Positions 10,975 to 22,485 of a stretch of 64,000 nucleotides of DNA are shown piece after piece; within the stretch, counting starts at the first letter, position 1, and every line of letters begins with the position of its first letter. The stretch spans positions 110,336,592-110,400,591 of the forward strand of contig OZ005648.1 of NCBI GenBank assembly GCA_963930645.1, read 5' to 3'. The translations under genes were made by a program, and so were the position numbers. The notes below the pieces were generated by a model, which saw only the letters and a program-made list of their open reading frames with translations, ran no database searches and was not told where the DNA came from. This DNA is from Salticus scenicus. Taxonomy: Eukaryota; Arthropoda; Arachnida; Araneae; Salticidae.

Positions 10975-11260
10975 AATGCTGTCCATGTGACTTTTGATAT
11001 TTTACGTCAATTCACCCAGGCACGTGACAAGAGTGCAAATCTCAGCCACTTTTGCTCTTAAGGTGTCAGTGCCCCGGATGAAACCGATCCAATTGTTATG
11101 GGGATGACAAAGATAAAAACGGATCACTTTGAAATTACGAAAATCACGTCCGAGAATTACGCATCAGAAGTTTAACCGACTCAATTATTTATTGCCAGGA
11201 AACTATTTCTGGGATTCGCCTAGTTACTTCATCCGGTATTGATTGAGTATATTTTGGGAT
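10975..11260. other. Unique, less AT-rich segment; candidate regulatory DNA
   Basis: This segment contrasts with the AT-rich surroundings and has no repeats or open frame. It contains GGCACGTGAC (E-box core), TGACAAAGATAA (GATA-type core) and several CpGs. Short motifs occur by chance, so this is only a candidate intronic regulatory region, marked because composition and lack of decay set it apart. The rest of 10331-12225 is AT-rich with T/A runs and nothing recognisable. Confidence 0.25.
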
Positions 11261-12225
11261 TGTCTCGAAATTTTGAGATGTAATTATGGTTTTGCAAGAC
11301 GGAAAACTAAAAGTTTTTTGAAAATTAAATTGTAAATTGAATTCTTCTATTCATCATTTAAATTTTTTGAACTATGGTAATTCATTAAAGCAAAATCGAC
11401 TCTATCAAGTACCTATTTTTATAAGTTGGTATTTTATTAACTAACAAGATTCTTTATAGTATCTTCATAATAAGAATAACCCTTAATCTCATGGGAATTA
11501 CAATTTCAATATGAACCCTGGGCTGACGTCATAGCTAAAATAATGCATTGAGATAATAATAATAAAAAAAAAAAATATCTCATTCATGGCACTCAAAAAC
11601 AGAAAAATGTCATCATATCTGCAGCAATGTATTAAAAAAATAAAATAAAATAAAATTTTACCCATGGTTTCAAACAAATAAAATACAAAGAAAAAGTGAT
11701 TCGACAAATAAACTATATCTTAATTTAAACACATCATTTTAATAAATTAACAAGTTTAGTTAACAAATTTAGTAGATATTTGAAACAAGAAAAAAATGTT
11801 CATATTTTACATACTCACGGAATTAATATTTCTGCTAGCCTTTTTATACTTTTGCTTATTATTATTCTTTCATATTTAATAGGTACAGTTTGTTAAATAA
11901 ATGATGACTTTATTTAGATATTTATTTAGAGAAATTATCATTTGAGAAAATTATTTATTTTTTAGAAATTATTTATTTCAGGAATTATTTCTTTTTCATG
12001 CTTGATGAATAATATTCCTAAGTCCTAAATAAATAATGAGATTACGTTTAAATTAAATTTTACCAATTATGATGTAAAATTGGGTTGACAATTAAAGGAC
12101 TGCGATGTTTATAAATTCTTTAGAGCCTTTTTTGGTCTTTTAAAACACTGGTGTCGGTTTTATGCCTCATGAGAAAGATGGTCATTATTTTAAAAATATC
12201 TCTAAACTCGGTTAATATAAAAAAT

Positions 12226-13036
12226 CTGGAGTGACTCCACTCGATTTTACGAACATTAAGGGTAATTAATGGTTGTATAAATAAGTTAAAGTATGACAAG
12301 CCGTTAAATAAACAAAAGTGAAATTTATAACAGGGTGCTTGAGTATTTCTTTTTCATCGTTTAATTTTACGCAATTGCACTTAAAATAATTTGAGTCCAT
12401 AGATCATAACGATAAAGAATTTTTCGTTATGTCCCTGTAAAAACCTATAAGGACTAGATTAACCAAAATCTATACAAATCGTGTAATGGTGATCTATAAC
12501 AAGTGTATAAATTTTCAGCTTAATCGAATAAGGCGATTAGACGCTATAGAACTTTAAAAAAAATTGGGCTCATAGACCATAATGATAAAGAATATTTCTT
12601 TGTGTCCCTGTAAAAAACTATAAGTTCTAGATTCACAAAATGTATACAGTTTGTGCGACTGTGACTTATAATATGTGTATAAATTTTCAGCTCAGACGAA
12701 TAAGGCGTTTAGACACTATCGCATTTGCGCCCGCAGGACCTAATGACAAAGAATTTTTCTTTGTGTCTCTGTAAAGAAACTATAAATGCTAGATTCACCA
12801 AATCAATAGGGTTCGTGCTATAGTAACCTGCAATATACGTACTAACTTTTAGCTTATTCGAACAAAGTGTTTAGGCACTATCGTGTTCTCTCTCTCTCAC
12901 ACACACAAATCATAGTAAAAATAGTAAAAATGAACTCAATGGACCCCAAAACGAATAGAAAGACCAAAACCTCAAAGTAGGATTTTTGACATGATTACAA
13001 TACTTTACTTACATATTTGTGCTCGGAAAGCAAAAA
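12226..13036 (+). mobile_element. Family E element, copy E2 (with internal tandem units)
   Basis: It starts TCTGGAGTGACTCCACTCGA, where GAGTG (12229-12233) pairs with CACTC (12238-12242). Three ~180-bp tandem units follow with TTTGTGTCCCTGTAAA and GGCGTTTAGACACTATC variants. A CT/CA microsatellite (about 12886-12906) comes next, then a block with GGACCCCAAAACG. It ends near CTTTAC and GGAAAGC, a weakened stem-loop. It is inverted relative to E1, about 3.3 kb away. No protein is encoded. Confidence 0.75.
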
Positions 13037-13698
13037 GTATGAGAGCCAAACAAGCAAGGAATTTAGGAAATGCGCTATTTTTTAACATCGATAGCAAAGC
13101 AGGCAAAAACTATTTACAGACTAATAATGCAGTAACTTAAATAAAAATTTCCTCAATTTGAATTTGATTTTTTGTTACAAAAATTTTTAATTAATGATCT
13201 TCAATAAAAGGATTAAAAAAAGAAAAGAAAAAAAAAAAAAGAAAGAAAAATCAAGTTTTAAATATTAAATAATGCGTGTTAATTATAAATGTTTTTTATA
13301 TGTTAAATTTCATTTATTTTATTATTAAGATTAAAATATATTTAGATTTCCCATGATTAATGTTTTAATTAATATTCATTAAACTATGCATCATAACTAC
13401 TAAAATCTTACAATTTTGAATTTGAATTTATGTTACAAAATTGCTTAAATAATAATCTTCTCTGTAAAAAGAAAATACATATTTAAGATTAGAATATTAA
13501 ATAAGGTGTTAATTCCAAATGTTTTATTTATCACACCTCAATGTTAAATTTATTTCATTATCTGATTTACATAAAATTAAGATACATTATGTAACAGATT
13601 TCTCATAGTTAACGATTTAATTTGCATTTCATTAAGCCATTTCTTATATGAATTAAAATCGATTAATTAGCTGTTTTCACTTGCATATATATGTATAT

Positions 13699-13735
<37 letters not shown>

Positions 13736-14880
13736 ATCTTGCATTTTAGATAAAATCGCATGAGTTTAATCCTTGTCGTTGCAGACCGTCAGAAGAATTC
13801 TTACCTTACTTTCAGTAACAAAAGAATACTTTATTTTGAATCAATCAGATTAATTTTTCAACAAACTATAATTTAATAATTCGAAAACTATCAGTTCGAT
13901 AAGTTTTGTTCGGTCAAATAATTAAATGAGAAGATTTTCTTTTTTTCTTTCTTCTTCCTCTTTAGGACATTTAAGCTTTTATATATTTTATCATCTGAGA
14001 TATTTTATTCGAGGAAATTTCTTTTAGGGGAAAAAAAAAATCAAGTGCTCACTTATTTATTTTTTAAGGGAAAAAAAATGTAAGGTCTAAAAGATTTCCG
14101 TATTTAATAGGCAATTAGCGCATGTTTCTCATCATAGGTTAGAAAAATATTTAAATAATAATAATAATGGTCTCAGTATTGATGTAAAATGTTTGATAAT
14201 TTCTTATAACATTTGATCATACCATTAGAACAAATATTATTTTTGTAGCATCTGAAAATATATTTAATAAGACTCAATTAGCACAATGTATCTGCGATTT
14301 TTTTTTTTTTTTTTTTAATAGCAAATCAGGTGTCTTTTCGGAGATATAATTAATCTTTAATGTCAGAAAATCAGTCGTAACAGAAATTAAAGGAAAAAGG
14401 GAGAACTTTGCCACAGCAGTATAAATATGAAATAAAATATAAATACGTTTGTTAACATTAAAAAAAAAAAAAAAATCGATTTTTATTTCAGGCAGATTAT
14501 ATGCTGCTCAAGGACTGTATGTGTCGTATTTGATTTTGGACTGAAATATTAATTAAACGCGATCCTTCATCAAGCATTGCTTATTTTCTACTGTACTGGC
14601 GCTTATTTTTTCGCCTGATGAATTATCATGCTTAACTATTTTGACCGAAATTAATTTTTATTTAATAAATAAAAACTGATATAATTATTAATATATTAAC
14701 AATTATTAATATAACTATTATAATTTTTTAAATGATTTTGATCCAGAATAATTGCAATTTATCGTGCTTGCTTACATTATTTATTATTATTATTTTTAAT
14801 TAGCATTTGTTTATTTATTTAGAAAGGATTTCTGCAAATTTTTCTTATTTATTTATGGTCTGTAGTTTTGTTAATATTTA
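13037..14880. other. AT-rich sequence with microsatellite
   Basis: It contains a compound (TA/AC/TA)n microsatellite at about 13684-13734 and several A or T runs. A pyrimidine-AG followed by sequence at 14490 looks like an acceptor by chance but no exon is recognised. No gene is supported. Confidence 0.5.
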
Positions 14881-14906
14881 TTTTACTTACAAGGGTAAGT
14901 GTGCCA

Positions 14907-14920
14907 GTAGTGGCCACTAC
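14907..14920. other. Perfect 14-bp palindrome
   Basis: GTAGTGGCCACTAC is a perfect palindrome within GTGTGCCAGTAGTGGCCAC, a CG-richer patch in AT-rich DNA. It may be one end of a transposon, but no matching inverted end was found nearby. Confidence 0.4.
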
Positions 14921-15229
14921 AGCAGTACTGGATACTTTAAAGCGTAAACTCTGAAAATATAATCTTTCTAATTCTTTCATTTCTCTTCAAACAGCTTTTA
15001 GGGTTGTAGTTACATTTACTATTATCAATGTTGTGATGTGAATTACATGTGCTTCAAGCCATCAGTTTTAGAACACGATTAGTTTAACTGAAAAATTTTG
15101 ACCTTTCTGTCAGTTTTTTCTTTTTTTTTTTTTTGTTGCAGTTTTGAATAAGGAAATAAAACTTTGTCTGCTTTGCCTCTGCTTGGTTTTAAATAATTTC
15201 TTATACCCTTTGCTTTCTAATGACTAATA

Positions 15230-16554
15230 CACTACCTACCAATAAAGTATTTGGACAATTTCGAATTTAGACATTTTGTCAAACATCTAGAAAAGTTCCT
15301 TAGGAATCATCTTGAAACTTTGGTAGTGTAAAGAGCATGTTATACCTCATATCTTTCAGTAAAAGTTGTGTCCTGAAGAAAAAAGGGGACCAGTAAAAAA
15401 TTAAACAAAAATCAAAATGATTTGAATCACCCTGTAAAAATTAATGCAAAAGGAATTTCCACTTTTTTAATCATAACACGTAGGGTGTTAGAACCAGTGC
15501 AAAGCTATTTTTAGGAAATATGGCATGCTACATTAGACACAGCATACAGCAATCAGAATTGCAAAAATGTTAAATATCTTACGAAATACGAGCACTTTTA
15601 ATAAATAATTTTTAACTACGCATGTGCAAGCTTTATAAAGAAATTTCATTTGCATAATTTAATAGCCAAAGGTATTGAACAATTTATATGAAAACCCCAA
15701 ACAAATATCATGTAAATTGAAAACGTTAGGAGAGATAAAATGAACAGAATTTCAGTTCTCTCAAAATAAAAGCTAAATATAAGGGATTTTACTGACATTT
15801 TTATCATAATTCAATGAATGTCCAATGGTAACACAGTGTTTTCGCTGATTGTAAATAAATATTGATAAAACCCCCTAACATCTTTCTTTTTTTCGAGAAG
15901 AACTTGAATCCTGTTCATTCTATCTCTCGTAACGTTTTGAATTTACATGATATTTGTTTGGGCTGTTTATGTAAGTTGCTCAATACCTTTGGCTGTTAAA
16001 TTACGTAAACGAAAATTTTATAAAGCGTGCGCACGCGTAGTTAAAAATTACTTAGTAAAAGTGCTCGTATTTCGTAAGATATTTAAAGTTTTTTCATTCT
16101 GATTGCTGTATGCTGTGTCTAATGTAATATGCCACATTTACTGAAAATGGCTTTGCACTGGGTCTAATACCCTACATGTTATAATTTAAAAAGTGGAACT
16201 TGTTTTTGCGATTTTTTAACGAAACCGTTATATCTCCATGAATATGTGTGGTAGCCTCATAAAATTTTATACTGATAATGAAAAAAATCTTCTTAATCAC
16301 ATGCTTCTTAATTCACCGGTAAAACGCATTTAAAGCATTGCTTTTTACAGGGGGATCCAAAAGTTTGATTTTTGTTTAATTTTTTACTGGTCCCCTTTTT
16401 CCATTTGAGGACACAACTTTTGCTGAAATATATATGAGGTATAACACGTTCTTTACATTACTAAGGTTTCAAAATGATTCCTAAAGAACTTTTTTAGATA
16501 TTTGAGAAAAGGTCTAAATTCAAAAGTGTCCAAATACGTATTTGGTAGATAGTG
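15230..16554. mobile_element. Large fold-back element with Tc1/mariner-like ends
   Basis: Almost the whole 1.3 kb is one inverted repeat with an axis near 15870. The ends read CACTACCTACCAA then GTATTTGGACA, and the mirror TGTCCAAATAC then TTTGGTAGATAGTG. TA dinucleotides flank both ends (15228-15229, 16555-16556), as for Tc1/mariner insertions, and the terminal motif with ATTTGGACA resembles Tc1-like TIRs. The right arm carries about 110 bp (roughly 16225-16350) absent from the left arm. No transposase is encoded. It is non-autonomous, presumably mobilised in trans. Confidence 0.8.
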
Positions 16555-16796
16555 TATAAGTATGTAGAATTTATTTATTGTACTAAATTTGTAATTTTTT
16601 TTCTTTTTTTTTAATTAACAAATAATATTTTTATGGATGCCCACTTTTGGATAATTTGACTTTTGAAGCCAGGAGTCTAGAAGTAGACACAGCTAAATAA
16701 TGCTCCAAATCCGGAATGTGGAACAATATCAATTCGTTTTACTCTAAATTAGATCGGAATGCTTCGATATATTTAAAAGAGGTTATTATTATTATT

Positions 16797-17110
16797 ATTA
16801 TACTTTTTCTTGCCCATATATACAGCAGGGAAAAGTCTTGTTTTTGAGTCAAATTTTCGAGATCGAATTTTTGGTATATTTACACGTTTTGAGGTCCCCT
16901 GAATTCCCCAAATGTTTTTAGCAGTTGATCTGTGTGTCAGCGTGTCTATGTTTCAGCATATCAGAAGAACAAATAGCATCAGGAAATCCAAACTCGACAC
17001 TTTAATTTGTATTTTATCATGATGCCACACTAAATTTTTCGTTAAGATCTAGCAAGTGGTTCCTGTACAGGAGAACCAAAATGATTCAAATACCTACATA
17101 CAGTAAAGTC
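16797..17110 (-). mobile_element. Family E fragment
   Basis: It has the stem-loop end (CTTTTTC ... GGGAAAAG), then GAGATCGAATTTTTGG, TTTACACGTTTTGAGGTCCC and TGAATTCC as in other family E copies. It then carries TGTGTGTCAGCGTGTC in place of a microsatellite and CCTGTACAGGAG near 17070. The tandem-unit end is missing or too diverged. Confidence 0.55.
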
Positions 17111-17656
17111 TCGTACAACGTGGTGGAGAGATGACAAATAAATAAAACAGTTTTATTCTTTAACACCACTAAATTTATAGAGTACCAATCAATTGGTTCA
17201 TACACTCGATTTAGTTTTTTATATAAAGCACTTGTGTTGATATAAAATTAGTTGTGTTAAAAAATAAAATTGTAATATTCAAGAGGCAAACTTGCACCCG
17301 CGTTGTGCGAGACTTTATTATATACGTAGATAGACGAAATTTTGGTAGGCATAGTTTAACATTTCTAAGCTGCACTAAACGAAATAAAATGAATATATAT
17401 ATATATATATGTATGATATTCATAGAAGCATGTTTTGTGCAGATGATGATATGAAATTTATTCTCCATTCGTTTACAGGGCTACCCGAAAGAACTAGAAT
17501 ATAGAAGGGATGTACTTGGAAATTGCTGGAAGTGCATTTCATGTTATGCTGTGTGTTGTTAATATAGGATTGTATTTAAATACACAATGTAGTGTGTGCA
17601 TAATTTATAGAAGACATATCAATAATTAAGCAAAATCATTATTTTTTTGGTGAATG

Positions 17657-17768
17657 TACCCTAAGAACACACTTGTCCACAGAACGTCCTGAGGAGGTCA
17701 ATAGGATTTCCTTTTTATACGCAGGACATCCTGAGGATGCCTTTCGGAGAAGATGTGTTGTTAGGGTA
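17657..17768. mobile_element. Small MITE (112 bp), AGGATGTCC family
   Basis: Terminal inverted repeats TACCCTAAGAACACA and TACCCTAACAACACA (reverse complement of 17754-17768) flank an interior of AGGACATCCTGAGGATG-type palindromic segments. It shares ends and interior with 18834-18953 and part of 47590-48406. Confidence 0.65.
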
Positions 17769-18192
17769 AGTAATGGAAGTGCTTACTATATTTGATCATG
17801 TCCAGGAAAACTACTCAGGAATTAAAATTAATTCCTCATACCCATATGTTAAATAAAGTATTTTTCCTAAGTTAAATTTCTACCGCCCGTTTTTTGTATA
17901 AGTATGTGTTTTGAAACTCACTGAATATTAAAGTCAAGTTTAAATGTTTGTCTGTTATCAACATAACTTAAAAACGAATAATTACTGGCAATTTAAATGT
18001 GATATTTTGAAGTTTATATGAGGTTTCTTCTTGAAAAGTTTGGCCAAGATTGATAAGTTTCAAGGAGTAGTGCAGGGGAAAATTGAATAATTTGGAATAA
18101 ACTTTTAAATTTAATAATAGTCTTGAATTTTATATAAATGTAGGTACTATATTTAAACGGTGGTTTGAGGGCGCTCCACATAAAATTATTTG

Positions 18193-18833
18193 TCAAATAA
18201 AAGTATTTCTAAACCTAATCTGAATTATTTTTAACGCAGGTTTATATACAGTATTCGTTATCTTGTCCCCTAATCTGCAATTTGTCTTTATAGTATTGAA
18301 ATGCGAAAGTCTTGTGAGTGTCATACCAAATAATTTCTTTAAATTTTTAGAAGATATTTGATTTTTTTTTTTTTTTTTTTTGGTAAATAAAACGAAGAAT
18401 TCCAGCAAATATCGGATAAAGGTATTTTTTATAAGATTATCGCAAAAGGAGATAATGAAATACTATTTACAAATTCAGACACATTTTAAATAAATAAATA
18501 TGTCATTAAATTTTTCAGATTCAACTTTTTTCCAGTTTATGATACAAGTTAATATATATATCAATATTTCGTTTTTTTAATGCATTAATGTGACATATAT
18601 ATATATATATATATCCTTTTAATTAAATATATAATTTCAATTAGTTCGGTTTTTTTTTTTTTTTTTTTTTTTGAAAAAAAGCGTCTACTTCAATATTAGT
18701 TTTTCAAGTATAAAAAAAGCTTCAATTAACATTTTTCGCAATACAGTGATGTATAGAAAGAGATCGAATGCTGATTAGAATTACATCTTCTAAAATTAAG
18801 AATAGGCACACACACACACACAAAAGAAAGAAA
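18193..18833. other. AT-rich sequence with T runs and (TA)n
   Basis: It holds T runs (about 18362-18381 and 18651-18673), a (TA)n at about 18595-18614 and an (AC)n just before 18834. No gene is seen. The segment 17769-18192 is likewise featureless. Confidence 0.5.
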
Positions 18834-18953
18834 ACCCAGACAGCACATCGCTTCCCCAGGATATCTTCTAGATGTCTTCTGGATGAAAAGACATCCCAGA
18901 AACGTCCTTAAGATGTACTGTGGATAAGTTAAGCCTAACTGTGCTGTTAGGGA
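18834..18953. mobile_element. Small MITE (120 bp), AGGATGTCC family
   Basis: Ends CCCAGACAGCACA and, inverted, CCCTAACAGCACA. The interior has CCCCAGGATATCTTCTAGAT and ACATCCCAGAAACGTCC repeats like the copy at 17657-17768. No reading frame. Confidence 0.6.
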
Positions 18954-19129
18954 AAGGGGGAGGGGGAAAATGTCTTTAAAGCATTTACAACTGGTACAGT
19001 TATCGTACGTTTTCTTTTAAATTAGTATTTTATTCCTCAAAATTTTAAAATAGATATAGTACTTTAGACGTATTATTAAAAAGTAAAATTCTCTGTATAA
19101 TGTTGTTACTTCTATAATTCTCGATATTT

Positions 19130-19440
19130 TCCGTAAACCCCTTCCCTTCCATCCTTGAGGTTAATTCCATACGGTTAATCCCGATAGGCCAACTTATGAG
19201 AAGTACTTGAATTTCGACACAAACATATAATTACTGAGTCATGGACTGGAAGAGATCTTCATTTAGAGATATGACCTTTCAAGACTATAGGAGCCTTATT
19301 CAAGACAAACGTGTTATTTAAGGAGAAGAGTCGCCTTTAGGCTACAGCTGACCGATCCGTTATGAATGATGGCTAAAAGAAATGTGTCAGACAAGATAAA
19401 ATTAAACTTCCCCTCAAGTAATACTTCGAATGATGGGCTT
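19130..19440. other. Unique, less AT-rich segment upstream of kinase exon's donor side
   Basis: A stretch of balanced composition with no repeats or open frame, lying in the intron 3' of the kinase exon. It contains GGTTAATCCCGATAGG, TGACCTTTCAAG and ACAAGATAA. These resemble homeodomain, nuclear-receptor half-site and GATA cores but prove nothing alone. Candidate intronic regulatory DNA only. The stretch 19441-20214 is AT-rich with no feature. Confidence 0.25.
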
Positions 19441-20214
19441 TCTTTTAAAAAAATTCTGTGGAACCATGAATGCAAAAGATAGAAATACTTATTACACAGT
19501 TAATGAAATAATAATAAACTACTGAACAACTTCCAAAATATTTGCTAAACCCGCTTTTATACAGGAAGAATGTTTACCACAAATCTGCCAAAATAGTTGA
19601 GATACCTTTCAAACAGTGCTTTTATGTATATTTAATACTTTAGTATGAGGATTTGGTACGCTTAAGATATTGTTAATAAAAGCATTTTTTTAATGCAAAA
19701 TACTTAATTTTATATGAAGCTATTTTTGTTTAATAAAAAAGGGGTACATTTTATCTAGAAGAAAAAAAAAAATCCCCCCCTCCCCCCTTAATAAATTAAT
19801 TTTTTTTCTTACAATTTATCAATTATATTGAATTGAGGATGTACGAATTATATTACCAGATATAGCTCCTTAAGAATTTAACACAGATAATTTTAAGTAA
19901 ACACATTTCAATTTCATTAAATTTTAAAGGAATGTTTCCCCCTCCCCTCATATTTATTATCGGTATTTGTGGTAATTTGAGAGGTTTTCCGAATTCGTAA
20001 TATATCCCCTATCCCCTTTGAGTGCTTTCAGATTATGTTTATCTTTTTCTTTTATTGTAGATTTTTATTCTTAATGCTCCCTAATATATATAATTCGTCC
20101 AAGATTTTACAGAAAAATAATTTGTACGACATAGAAAATTTAAAGCCATTCTTTCTTCTCAAATAAATAAGTAAATAAAAGAATACGATAAACTTCAAAA
20201 TCAAGATCACTCAC

Positions 20215-20335
20215 CACTTTCCATCTTTCCTTGACTACGTGACCTGGCTGTAGCAGGTCCTCGGTGGTCATGTTAACGTAAAATGAGTCGTCTTCGTTGA
20301 CAACCTCACTAGACGCATTGCTGTCGCCTGAATAG
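20215..20335 (-). CDS. asator: Internal exon of a tau-tubulin kinase (TTBK/asator) homolog
   Basis: Read on the minus strand, a pyrimidine-rich acceptor (TTTTGTTTTTTCAG) precedes the exon and a consensus donor (GTGAGT, 20209-20214) follows it. The 121-bp exon enters in phase 2 and encodes about 40 residues. These include SGDSNASSEVVNEDD and then MTTEDLLQPGHVVKERWKVV. The last block is the hallmark start of the kinase domain in TTBK/asator, where it leads into the glycine-rich loop (RKIGGGGFGEIYE in relatives). That loop is not here, so it must start the next exon below 20215. TTBK kinases are casein-kinase-1-group Ser/Thr kinases; fly asator is associated with the spindle and microtubules. 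The in-frame ATG (MTTED) could serve as an alternative start, since sequence upstream is less conserved. No other exon of the gene is recognised in the window. Confidence 0.85.
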
Positions 20336-21930
20336 CTGAAAAAACAAAAGAAAGGGCTTATTACAGATGCGACACATTTAAGCCCTTGAAATAGTTTAAG
20401 ACTATGCAATAAACAAATAAATAATTAATATGACAACAAAAATGATTAAAAATGATAAAGGAAAATGTGTAAGGATGACTAAGATAATTTGGTTTAAATT
20501 CAAAAAACAACTTGGCCGATTCAAACATCAGTGTACAAATTGATCAGCCAATTAATTCAACCAAGCATACATACATCTATTTCACATACCCACAACTTAT
20601 AATATACATGCATTTTAAAATATCAGTACGATTATAATCACAAACACAATTCATAAGTCGTATTAGTAAATAAACAAAATACAGAATGCATACTTTAGGT
20701 ACATACATACTTATATGCAACTTACGATATATACGTATACATGATACATAAAGATATGCATTGTTCATTCGTTGAAAGAAAAAACAGTCCGTTTCTAGTA
20801 ACAATGCATTTAAATTGAAAACTTTAACACACTCAAAAGACCCTTACATATTGATAACGATGCTTTACCCACACCAAAATAAATAGCCATTTTGTAAAAA
20901 GCGTTCATTACTTAAAACAATTCTTTCATAACTATTTAGTTTTTGAATTCTTTAATTTTTAGATTATTTAAAAAATTTTTAATTATGAAAATCATTGCAT
21001 ACACATAAGCATACAAAAAATCCTATTTGTGATATTTTCTCTGTATTTTATTTGTTTGATATGGGAAACTTTATTGTAATAATTGTAATAGCAGCCTAAG
21101 CTTTATAAGTTATATATTAAGCTTATTAATTAGACATTTTGACCATTTTTACAAATATATTTACAAATATTTTCTAATTTAGCATGCACTATTTAATTAA
21201 TAATTAATGAGCAATATAGGATCTACATTTTTAAAAATTACTTTTAATTAATTTTAACAGGACAAAATTTTTAATTTCCACATATTCAATGCTGCACTCT
21301 TATTAATGCGAAATGTATAAATTTTCTTATTTTTATTACCTTTGGATGAATTAAGAGTAGTTTGTCAGTATTCAGGGATGGGTTTTTGACATGACAAGGG
21401 TTTAAACCTGGTTTAAACCGTTAGAAGCCTCTACCGTCGAAAACCTGTATTGTCAAAACTCAAAATCTATAGATGAGCTAGAATGGTTAGAAATAGGATT
21501 TAGAAATATTTGCCATATGCAAGTGAATATCTAAATATTATGCTGTTTATAAATTAACAAATCTTACAACAATTTGCAGATAATTTATAAAAATTTAGGT
21601 AAATATACTGGTTTATAACCTAAGAAATATATACAAAGTATGCATAGACATATTTTGTATGTTTATGTTTATTTATATTATTATTAATGAAATTCTAAAA
21701 TTCCAAAGTTACTTATGAATTTTCACATAAGCCATGAAAACACACGAATACTGTTTTTTCCCCCTTTCTTTAGGTAAAACATAATATATGCGGGTAGTAA
21801 ATTATAATTATAATCTATATTTATTACGCTTATCATTTACTTATAGATTTTTATCTATTATTATTATTGATTGTATAAATATTTGTACCTGTTTATAGCT
21901 TTGACTATTGGTGTTTGGTATTTTAGGAGT
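20336..21930. other. Intron sequence upstream of the kinase exon, no feature
   Basis: AT-rich, low in repeats, no exon recognised. A short patch at 21370-21460 (AAGGGTTTAAACCTGG, GTTTAAACCG) is locally palindromic around GTTTAAAC. Short open frames are not protein-like. Confidence 0.5.
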
Positions 21931-21939
21931 AATGTTGAT

Positions 21940-22156
21940 TGACTACTCTAGGCCTAAGAGGGAGTGCCCTCTGTTGGGTGTCTTTCTAAAGGGTCCTAGC
22001 CCGTATTTATGCAAGTTTCAGAGAAAACCACAAAAAAAAAAAAAAAAAAAAAAAAAACCTCTGAATGGCTAGACCGAAACGTGCGCTTTGAGATCGAACC
22101 CGGCACCTCACGTCTACTAACTTTGAACGTAGACCTGCTTAGCCGCTGGTGGGCCC
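21940..22156 (-). mobile_element. tRNA-derived SINE with an internal 26-A expansion
   Basis: It belongs to the same family and orientation as 404-641. On the minus strand the A-box region (CCACCAGCGGCTAAGCA) and the B box (GGTTCGATC, 22092-22100) are visible. The 3' body has CTAGGACCCTTTAGAAAG and ends in CTTAGGCCTAG. A run of 26 As (22032-22057) sits where the other copy has only CCACGTAAAACC, so the run grew after insertion. No clear target duplication. Confidence 0.75.
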
Positions 22157-22485
22157 TACAGCTTAGACTAATAATTTTTTTAAAAATCTGTACGAGTAAA
22201 TATTAAACTTAATACAATTTATACATGTCCAGAAAGAATTCATATTTCTCTTGTCTCACGGTAATTATAAGAATTTCAGACGCAATTAAAGCTTGTTTAA
22301 TATTCAGAATTATTGCTTTTTTCTTAAAAACTTTTTCTTAAAAAAAAAGAAATAATATATATATATATACATACATTTTTCTATAAAATATTAGGCTATG
22401 TATTTTTATTTTACTGGTTAAATACATAATGCTAAAAGCACAATACTAAAAAAATTGAGATATACAGTGTTGTATTGCAAATAAA

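Noticed and set aside
14490..14560. Exon after TTTTTATTTCAG at about 14491
   Set aside because: No recognisable peptide, no convincing donor; AT-rich DNA gives many such acceptor-like strings.
22009..22206. 65-codon frame with poly-lysine
   Set aside because: It is the SINE at 21940-22156 read through its 26-A run.
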